Shown here piece by piece: positions 58,097 to 64,000 of a DNA stretch of 64,000 nt. The DNA lies in assembly GCA_965229625.1 (NCBI GenBank), contig CBDDJJ010000001.1, positions 1,364,001 through 1,428,000 on the forward strand. The letters run 5' to 3'. Position 1 is the stretch's first letter, and every line of letters starts with the position of its first letter. The notes beneath the pieces are model-generated. The model saw nothing but the letters and a program-made list of their open reading frames with translations, did not search any database and was not told the DNA's origin. The position numbers and the translations under genes are program-made. Origin of the DNA: JANQIO01 sp965229625 (GTDB taxonomy: Bacteria > Pseudomonadota > Gammaproteobacteria > Pseudomonadales > Halieaceae).

Positions 58097-58981
58097 ATGC
58101 ATGATACCGCAACGGAACGCGCCCCCCTAGCACAGCTCTCCGGGCTGCTGCGGCTGCTGCGTCCGCGGCAGTGGGTGAAAAATGGCTTTGTGCTTGCCCC
58201 GCTGCTGTTCACCGGCCTGTTTCTCGAGCCCGCCGCTGTCCGGCTGGCGCTGCTGGCGACCCTGCTGTTCTGCGTCGCCTCTTCTGCGGCCTATGTGGTC
58301 AACGACATTCACGATATTGACAGCGACCGCCGTCACCCGACCAAGGCGCAGACGCGGCCGCTTGCCGCCGGCGATGTGACTATTCCAGCCGCGCTGTTCC
58401 TGCTGGCGGGGCTGTTGACCGCCCTGACGTGGGGCTGGTTTGTGGCCCGCGATGTGGTGCTGGTGATCGGCGCCTACCTGGCCCTCAACCTGGCCTACAG
58501 TTTTGTACTGAAGCACCAGCCGGTCCTCGACATTTTCACCATCGCCATCGGCTTTGTGTTGCGCGTTTCCGCGGGTGCCGCGGCGCTGGACGTGCCGGTG
58601 TCTGCCTGGATGTTCATTACCACGCTGTGCCTGGCACTCTATCTCGCCGCCCTCAAGCGGCGCACGGAACTGGCGCTAAGCGGCGCCCAGGGCCGCAGGG
58701 TGCTGGAACAGTACTCGGTGGAACTGATCGACCGCTACGCCCAGATTTCCGCCTCCGGCGCACTCATGTTCTACAGCATGTTCGTGATCTCCAGCCGCCC
58801 CGAGCTGGTCATTACCATACCGCTGGTGATTTTCGGGCTGTTTCGTTACTGGTACATCGTCGATGCCACGAACACCGGTGAATCACCCGCCGATGCGCTG
58901 CTCGCCGACTGGCAGTTGCTGCTGACGGTGCTGCTGTGGGTGGCGGCCTGCGGCTGGGAAATGTGGCCCGCCCATGCCTGA
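58097..58981 (+). CDS. UbiA-family polyprenyl-phosphate phosphoribosyltransferase
   Basis: A 294-aa UbiA-superfamily membrane protein with about eight hydrophobic segments. The first Asp-rich motif is NDIHDIDSDRRHPTKAQTRP (residues 69-88), characteristic of decaprenyl-phosphate phosphoribosyltransferase (Rv3806c-type); the second is the D-rich segment FRYWYIVDATNTGE near the C-terminus. It transfers phosphoribose from PRPP to polyprenyl phosphate, the first step of the arabinose donor pathway. ATG 58097 has a GAAGGA ribosome binding site. Divergent from the DprE1-like gene, with a 123-bp gap holding both promoters. Confidence 0.88.
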   Translation: MHDTATERAPLAQLSGLLRLLRPRQWVKNGFVLAPLLFTGLFLEPAAVRLALLATLLFCVASSAAYVVNDIHDIDSDRRHPTKAQTRPLAAGDVTIPAALFLLAGLLTALTWGWFVARDVVLVIGAYLALNLAYSFVLKHQPVLDIFTIAIGFVLRVSAGAAALDVPVSAWMFITTLCLALYLAALKRRTELALSGAQGRRVLEQYSVELIDRYAQISASGALMFYSMFVISSRPELVITIPLVIFGLFRYWYIVDATNTGESPADALLADWQLLLTVLLWVAACGWEMWPAHA

Positions 58982-59051
58982 CCATCGCCCGTTGCCGCTG
59001 ACCGTCCTTCTTCCTTGAGTTTAAGAGCACAGTCGGGGAACATGGCGCCCC

Positions 59052-60785
59052 ATGTTTGAGCAACTCCTCACCGCGGGCCTGTTCCTGGCGCTGATTTATG
59101 GCCTGGTGTTCACCCGCATCTCCGCCGCCTGGGTGTTTTCCCTGACCATGCTGGCCTGCTATCTGCTGGGCCTGGTCAGCACCGAGGAAGTTCTGCGCAA
59201 GGCGGCCAATCCCGGCTTGGTCACGCTGATGCTTCTGCTGCTGGTCTCGGTGGGCGTGGAGAAAGTGACCTGGCTGAAAGACATGTCGGGCAAGCTCATC
59301 GATGCCGGTTACAAGAAGAGCCTGCTGCGGCTGGGCTTCGTGACGGCGCTGTCGTCCGCCATCATCAACAACACCGCCGTGGTGGCCACGCTTGCGGCCA
59401 CCGTCCGCAACAACGGTTTCCACCCGGCCTCCAAGCTGCTGATCCCGCTGTCCTACATGGCGATTCTCGGTGGCACCATGACCCTGATTGGCACCTCCAC
59501 CAACCTGATCGTCTCCAGCTTCCTGGAAGACGCCACCGGCCAGGGGCTGGCCTTCTTCGACTTTTTTATCGTCGGTGCCAGCGCCGCCTTCATTGGCTTG
59601 GTAATGATCGTGGTGACCAGCAAGAAAGCCCTGCCCGCCTACGCCGCCGAGGAAGTCACCGTCGCTGAATACCTGATCGAAACCGAGGTGGCCGCCGACT
59701 CTCCGCTGGTCGGCAAGTCGGTGATCGACAACCGGTTGCGCGACCTGGAGACCCTGTTCCTGGTGGAGATTGTGCGCGCCGACCACCTGATCAGCCCGGT
59801 CAGCCCCTCGGAGGTGATCGAACCGGGCGACAAGCTGATTTTCTCCGGCGACATCAACCAACTGCAGGTGCTGGAACAGTTCCGGGGCCTGAATATGTTT
59901 GCCGTGGAGGAAGGCCTGCTGCAGCAGAACCTCACCGAAGTGATTGTTATGCCCAACGCCAACGTCGAGGGCAAGAGTCTCAAGGAGGCTGGCTTTCGCT
60001 CCCTGTTCGACGCGGCGGTGGTAGGCATGCACCGCGGCGGCAAGCGGTTGTCGGGCAAGCTCGGGGAGATCGTCCTGCAGGCCGGCGACCGCCTCATGCT
60101 GGCCACCGGTCCCGACTTCTGCGACCGGCGCAACGTGACCAAAAACTTTTTCGTGGTGCAGAACGGTGTCAATGCCGGCGGCATCAGCCAGCGTGAGAAC
60201 CTGTTCGTTTCCGGCGGTCTGTTCGCCGTGATTGCCCTCGCGACCATGGAAATGCTGCCGCTGCTGAAAGGCCTGGTGTTCCTGCTGGCCGGCATGTTGC
60301 TGATGGGCACGGTCACGGCGGATGAACTGAAACGACGCTTTCCCTTCGAACTGTGGCTTATTATCGCCTCCGCGCTGATCTGGGCCCAGGTGCTGAATGA
60401 CTCGGGCCTGGTGAGCCTGCTCACCGACGGCTTCCATACCTACCTGGCCGACCTTGGCCCCTACGGCGCCATGGCCGGCATCTTCCTGCTGACCCTGGTG
60501 CTGACGGAGATCATGACCAACAACGCGGCTGCCGCCCTGTCCTTCCCGCTGGCTTTCGGGTTGGCGGAAAGCTACGGGCTGGACGTGATGCCCTTCGTGA
60601 TGGCGGTCGCTTTCGGCGCCAGCGCCAGTTTCCTGACGCCCTACGGCTACACCACCAACCTCATGGTGCAGAACCTGGCGGGCTATGAATTCCGGGATTA
60701 CGTGCGAGCCGGGCTGCCGGTCTCGATCGTCTACACGGTCACGGTGATCTACCTGATCCCCATTGTGTTCCCCTTCACCGGCTAG
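59052..60785 (+). CDS. SLC13-family permease with TrkA-C domains
   Basis: A 577-aa membrane protein of the DASS/SLC13 group. N-terminal helices carry ALSSAIINNTAVVATLA and GGTMTLIGTSTNLIVSSFL; C-terminal helices carry MTNNAAAALSFPLAFGLAESYG and YGYTTNLMVQN, the duplicated substrate-binding re-entrant loops. Two TrkA-C (RCK-C) domains of about 70 aa lie in the middle (from AEYLIETEVAADSPLVGKSVIDNRL and from VIVMPNANVEGKSLKEAGF). Sulfate-responsive SdlA/SAC1-like permeases have this layout. The transported anion (sulfate or a dicarboxylate) is an inference. Confidence 0.86.
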   Translation: MFEQLLTAGLFLALIYGLVFTRISAAWVFSLTMLACYLLGLVSTEEVLRKAANPGLVTLMLLLLVSVGVEKVTWLKDMSGKLIDAGYKKSLLRLGFVTALSSAIINNTAVVATLAATVRNNGFHPASKLLIPLSYMAILGGTMTLIGTSTNLIVSSFLEDATGQGLAFFDFFIVGASAAFIGLVMIVVTSKKALPAYAAEEVTVAEYLIETEVAADSPLVGKSVIDNRLRDLETLFLVEIVRADHLISPVSPSEVIEPGDKLIFSGDINQLQVLEQFRGLNMFAVEEGLLQQNLTEVIVMPNANVEGKSLKEAGFRSLFDAAVVGMHRGGKRLSGKLGEIVLQAGDRLMLATGPDFCDRRNVTKNFFVVQNGVNAGGISQRENLFVSGGLFAVIALATMEMLPLLKGLVFLLAGMLLMGTVTADELKRRFPFELWLIIASALIWAQVLNDSGLVSLLTDGFHTYLADLGPYGAMAGIFLLTLVLTEIMTNNAAAALSFPLAFGLAESYGLDVMPFVMAVAFGASASFLTPYGYTTNLMVQNLAGYEFRDYVRAGLPVSIVYTVTVIYLIPIVFPFTG

Positions 60786-60793
60786 CCAGGGCC

Positions 60794-61666
60794 ATGTTCA
60801 ACGCCCTCAAGGTCCGCCTGTTCCGCTGGGTCTACCGGCTGATGAATCGCCGGGCCTGGAAAGCCGTCGACCTGTCGGCGGTGCAGGTGCGCGAGTTGAG
60901 CGTGGCCGGGCAGATACCGGCACGCGAGTACCATGCCGGTGACGAGCGCCTGCTGGTCTACTACCACGGCGGCGGCTGGACCATCGGCGACCTGGAAACC
61001 CACGACCCGTTCTGTCGCAGGCTGGCGCTGGACGCCAGGGCCACCGTGGTCGCTATCGATTACCGGCTGGGACCCGAGCATACCTTCCCCGCCGCTGCCG
61101 AGGACTGCATCGCCGCTACCCGGTGGGTACTGGAAAACCGCACCAGCCTGTCCGGTGCAGGGCCGCTGTTTGTGGCCGGCGACAGCGCCGGCGGTAACCT
61201 GGCGGCCGTGGTCAGCAATCAGCTGGCCCCGGAACAGCCTGGCGCCATCGCCGGCCAGTTGCTCATCTACCCCGCGGTGCGGCACTGTACGCCGCCAACG
61301 CGCTCGATGCTGGAGAACGCCAGGGGCCACGTCCTCACCTACCGCATGATGCAGTGGTTCTGGCGCAACTACCTGGGAGACGCCCGACAAACCACGGACG
61401 GCAATATCCATCCCCTCGCCACGCCGCTTCTGCATCCGTTGCCGGCGCAGCTACCACCGGCCCTGATCATCACCGCCGGGCTGGACCCGTTGCGGGACGA
61501 AGGGGCCGAGTACGCACAGAAGCTGTCGGACCAGGGCGTGGACTGCGTGCACGAGCTGTTTCTCAAGGAGGAACACGGCTTCGTCTGCTCCGAGGGCCCC
61601 ACCGAGGGCCAGCGGCGTTCCATGGAACTGATGTGCGCCTGGATGAGCACCCAGGCCGGTGCCTAG
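60794..61666 (+). CDS. HSL-family alpha/beta hydrolase (esterase)
   Basis: A 290-aa hormone-sensitive lipase family esterase. HGGGW is at residues 58-62, Ser131 in GDSAGGN is the nucleophile, and the acid/His pair is in GLDPLRDEG and KEEHGFVC. It hydrolyses short acyl esters in the cytoplasm. It starts 8 nt after the permease stop, so is probably co-transcribed; its stop overlaps the sulfotransferase stop by 4 nt on the other strand. Confidence 0.87.
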   Translation: MFNALKVRLFRWVYRLMNRRAWKAVDLSAVQVRELSVAGQIPAREYHAGDERLLVYYHGGGWTIGDLETHDPFCRRLALDARATVVAIDYRLGPEHTFPAAAEDCIAATRWVLENRTSLSGAGPLFVAGDSAGGNLAAVVSNQLAPEQPGAIAGQLLIYPAVRHCTPPTRSMLENARGHVLTYRMMQWFWRNYLGDARQTTDGNIHPLATPLLHPLPAQLPPALIITAGLDPLRDEGAEYAQKLSDQGVDCVHELFLKEEHGFVCSEGPTEGQRRSMELMCAWMSTQAGA

Positions 61667-62823
61667 TCGCTGATGGGCCAGCGGTCGTCGTTCAGGTAGA
61701 AGGCAAAGCGCCGCTGAACATCTGATTCGGTAAGACCGAAACTCGCGAGGTCGTAGACGTGCCTGCCGTGCTTGCCTTTCGGATTGTCATCCACATAGGC
61801 CTGCATGGCAGCGCGCGATTCCGGCTGCAGGTCGAGGCCAAAGCTGCCGTAAATGCGCTCAATCACTTCCATGGGTGAGGCCGCGATCTCGGCCTGGGAG
61901 CAATCCATGAAGCGGTCAGCCGGGTGACGCGCGCGAGCCTCCAGGCCGCGCTCCAGCGACAGGGCATACCACTCCATCACCGCGCGGCCGATGTCGGCCT
62001 GCGAGAGGTGGCCGGTGTCGCCGGCATACATTCTCATGACCTCGCGGTTCATGCTGTTGATGGAAGCCACCACCGGCAGCGGCTGGCGATGGCACCAGAT
62101 GAATCGCGCGTCGGGGAATACCGAGAAGATAGTGTCTATGGCCCACATATGGGCCGGCGCCTTCAGCACCCAGCGCCGGCCGGGATTGCGCCAGTTCAGC
62201 AACTGCAGCAGGCGTTTCTGGTAGCGGTACAGCGGTGCCAGGTCCTGCTCCAGGAACCAGCTGCGATAGGGCTCCAGCATGATCTCGAAGCCCAACTGTA
62301 CGCCGCTGAATGCATAGGAGTGAATCAGGCAGCACTCTTCCGGGGTATCGGCGTCCACGTAGTGAATCTTGCGAAACTCCGGGTCCTGGTTTTCTTCCAG
62401 CGCCTTCACCAGGTAGCCGTAGCGTGGGTCCGCCTGCCCCGGCTGGGATTCCGGCCAGGGATCGGGGAACTGCACCTCCCACTGCAGCAGGCCGCGGTTT
62501 TCTGGCGCCTGGCTCAACAGGTTGATCAGTGCCGAGGTACCGGACCGCGGCAGGCCGGTCACGAACAGCGGCGCGACGATATCCTGCTCCTGTACCGCCG
62601 GAATGTCGCGGAACGCGCGTTCACAGCGCAGGCGCACGCTCAGCAGGTTGACCAGGCGGTCGCGACAACGTTCGCGCCCCGCGGGGTCACTGAGATTGCG
62701 CTCATAGGTCTCGCACAGCACCTCAAGACCCGGCCGTACCGGCATCTCGCCGAAGTCATTGAGCCCGGTCGCTTCCATGGCCGACTCGATCAGGGCCTCG
62801 GGATGAAAATGCAGTTCGCCCAC
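61663..62823 (-). CDS. PAPS-dependent sulfotransferase family protein
   Basis: A 386-aa P-loop sulfotransferase. The 5'-phosphosulfate loop is GLPRSGTSALINLL at about residues 90-103; RRWVLKAPAHMW gives the 3'-phosphate site, and FPDARFIWCHRQPLPVVASINSM follows as the helix-strand of PAPS binding. It transfers sulfate to an alcohol or lipid. GTG 62823, with CGAGGA six nt upstream, is preferred; the longer frame to 62958 lacks support. Proximity to the SLC13 permease (sulfate-type) hints at supply of sulfate for the reaction. Confidence 0.82.
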   Translation of the reverse strand: MGELHFHPEALIESAMEATGLNDFGEMPVRPGLEVLCETYERNLSDPAGRERCRDRLVNLLSVRLRCERAFRDIPAVQEQDIVAPLFVTGLPRSGTSALINLLSQAPENRGLLQWEVQFPDPWPESQPGQADPRYGYLVKALEENQDPEFRKIHYVDADTPEECCLIHSYAFSGVQLGFEIMLEPYRSWFLEQDLAPLYRYQKRLLQLLNWRNPGRRWVLKAPAHMWAIDTIFSVFPDARFIWCHRQPLPVVASINSMNREVMRMYAGDTGHLSQADIGRAVMEWYALSLERGLEARARHPADRFMDCSQAEIAASPMEVIERIYGSFGLDLQPESRAAMQAYVDDNPKGKHGRHVYDLASFGLTESDVQRRFAFYLNDDRWPISD

Positions 62824-62995
62824 GCGAAATCCTCGGTTTTCCGGGAGTGTAGCAACCGCCTCACGCCTGAGGCTACGGTGCCGCCGGCAGGCCCAGTCAA
62901 CTATCTGAACCAAAGCCTTCCGCCCCGGTGGCCACCTTGCCCCAGCTCTAGAAAGCACGGTTAATTAGCGGCTACAGGCAGCGTAAGGGCAACCC

Positions 62996-64000
62996 ATGAA
63001 CGGCCAGGCGATCGAACAGTTCGAGGCAGAAATCCGTAGCTATGTCGGGCGTCAGGTGTGCCCGCGGCGGGCGGCCAGGGATGCGGTGAACCCCGCCATG
63101 ATCCGCCATTGGGCGGAGGCCATGGGCGATACCAACCCCGCCTACCTGGATGCCGACTGGGCCGCCACCAGCCGCCGCGGTGAGCTGATTGCGCCGCCGG
63201 CCATGCTTTACGTGTGGAACCAGGAAGGCATCGTGGTGGCGACTGACAAACGCCCGCCGGACGCCCAGAGTGAACTGGTCGAGCTGTTCAACTCCCGTGG
63301 CTACATTGGCACCCTGGGAACCAACGTGGTGCAGGAATACACCCGGGAACTCGCGCACGGTGACACGGTGTACATGGAGATGGTGATAGACAGTATCTCC
63401 GAGCGCAAAAAGACTGCCCGCGGGGAAGGTTATTTTTTTGAAACCCTGGCGACGTTCAGCAACCAGCACGGCGACACCGTCGGCAGCCAGCGCTTCCGGG
63501 TCTTGAAGTTCATTCCGCCGGAGGGCAGCGGCGCCGGGCCCGCAGCGTTTGAGGCGCCAGAGGCGGCCGAGCTGATACCGCCGCCGACGGCGCGCCGCGA
63601 TACCCTGGACTGCTCGGCGGTCAGCGTGGGTGAGGCATTAGCGCCGCTCCAGGTTCCCATCAGCACTGGCCTGATCGTCGGCGCTGCGCTGGCAACGCGG
63701 GATTTCGAGCGCGTGCATCACGACAAGGCTTTTGCCCAGTCCACCGGCCTGCCCGACGTGTTCATGAACATCCTCACCAGCCAGGGCCTGATGGCGCGCT
63801 ACGCCACCGACTGGAGCGGGCCGGAGGCCCGCATCAGGGCCCTGGCGCTAAAACTGGGGGCCCCCAACCTGCCCGGTATGGTGATGACCATCAGTGGCGA
63901 GGTCGCGGCGCTGGATGTGGACAATAGTGTCGTGGAACTGAGCGTGACAGGTGACAACAATGCCTGGGGCACCCACATGCGTGGTAGCGTGGCCCTGGAG
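62996..64000 (+). CDS. Fused MaoC-family hydratase (N- and C-terminal hot-dog domains), truncated
   Basis: At least 335 codons, running off the right edge. The N-terminal hot-dog part (residues 28-170, MIRHWAEAMGDTNPAYLDADWAATSRRGELIAPPAML is typical of the MaoC/FAS1-DH start) is followed by a linker rich in Pro/Ala and the opening of a second hot-dog domain (SVGEALAPLQVPISTGLIVGAALATRDFERVHHDKAFAQ, where VHHD contains the usual His-Asp of hydratases). Enoyl-CoA hydratases of this duplicated form act in sterol and fatty acid beta-oxidation. ATG 62996 follows an AGGG ribosome binding site. The true size and function need the rest of the sequence. Confidence 0.82.
   Translation, partial: MNGQAIEQFEAEIRSYVGRQVCPRRAARDAVNPAMIRHWAEAMGDTNPAYLDADWAATSRRGELIAPPAMLYVWNQEGIVVATDKRPPDAQSELVELFNSRGYIGTLGTNVVQEYTRELAHGDTVYMEMVIDSISERKKTARGEGYFFETLATFSNQHGDTVGSQRFRVLKFIPPEGSGAGPAAFEAPEAAELIPPPTARRDTLDCSAVSVGEALAPLQVPISTGLIVGAALATRDFERVHHDKAFAQSTGLPDVFMNILTSQGLMARYATDWSGPEARIRALALKLGAPNLPGMVMTISGEVAALDVDNSVVELSVTGDNNAWGTHMRGSVALE

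Noticed and set aside
58812..60437. 541-codon open frame on the minus strand
   Set aside because: Antisense to the SLC13 permease; rich in Gln/His/Gly with no recognisable fold.

Overview
The window is a chromosomal segment of a GC-rich, Gram-negative marine-type gammaproteobacterium, most like the OM60/NOR5 group (Halieaceae and relatives). This assignment is an inference from gene content: lipoproteins with lipoboxes, a BamE-type lipoprotein, a glutathione-dependent formaldehyde pathway, WS/DGAT, several LLM-class flavin oxidoreductases, and sterol- or terpenoid-type catabolic genes. I found no rRNA, tRNA, CRISPR array, integrase or transposase. Coding density is high and most genes sit in short operons whose ends overlap.

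Layout. 1-4 kb: a truncated MFS transporter, a possible 46-aa ORF closed by a strong terminator, an epimerase/LLM-oxidoreductase pair, a seven-copy 50-bp tandem repeat array and an HxlR/SCP2 regulator. 4-9 kb: a four-gene operon with every junction overlapping (GCS2-type ligase, AstE-like deacylase, alpha/beta hydrolase, GATE membrane protein), divergent from an SOS-type radical SAM gene whose start codon lies in a LexA box. 10-13 kb: formaldehyde oxidation (frmA-frmB) and a SUKH-like protein. 13-18 kb: lipase-like hydrolase, WS/DGAT with a histone-like tail, an epoxide hydrolase and ferrochelatase. 18-24 kb: LLM oxidoreductase, two lipoproteins, an M19 dipeptidase and a probable guanidino-to-ureido-to-amine catabolic pair. 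24-29 kb: S9 peptidase of different base composition, AlkB, threonine aldolase and a protein phosphatase.

29-43 kb is an accessory catabolic region. It holds an acetoacetate decarboxylase-like protein, a Rieske oxygenase and an amidohydrolase; a LinB-like haloalkane dehalogenase with its own TetR regulator and palindromic operator; an AlgP-like basic protein; a P450 with two alcohol dehydrogenases and an LLM oxidoreductase; and an HsaA-like flavin monooxygenase. 43-47 kb carries a flavin monooxygenase and a membrane-anchored PAF-acetylhydrolase-like enzyme around an operator-like inverted repeat. 47-53 kb resembles a steroid side-chain module: an Ltp2-like aldolase of thiolase fold, its DUF35 partner, two acyl-CoA dehydrogenases and a TetR regulator.

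54-59 kb is the most striking region. A UbiA-family phosphoribosyltransferase, a DprE1-like oxidase and a DprE2-like reductase, the set that makes polyprenyl-phosphate arabinofuranose in mycobacteria, lie next to a GT-C-like membrane glycosyltransferase. This suggests a D-arabinofuranose modification system in a Gram-negative marine bacterium. The window ends with an SLC13 permease, an HSL-type esterase, a sulfotransferase and a truncated MaoC-family protein.
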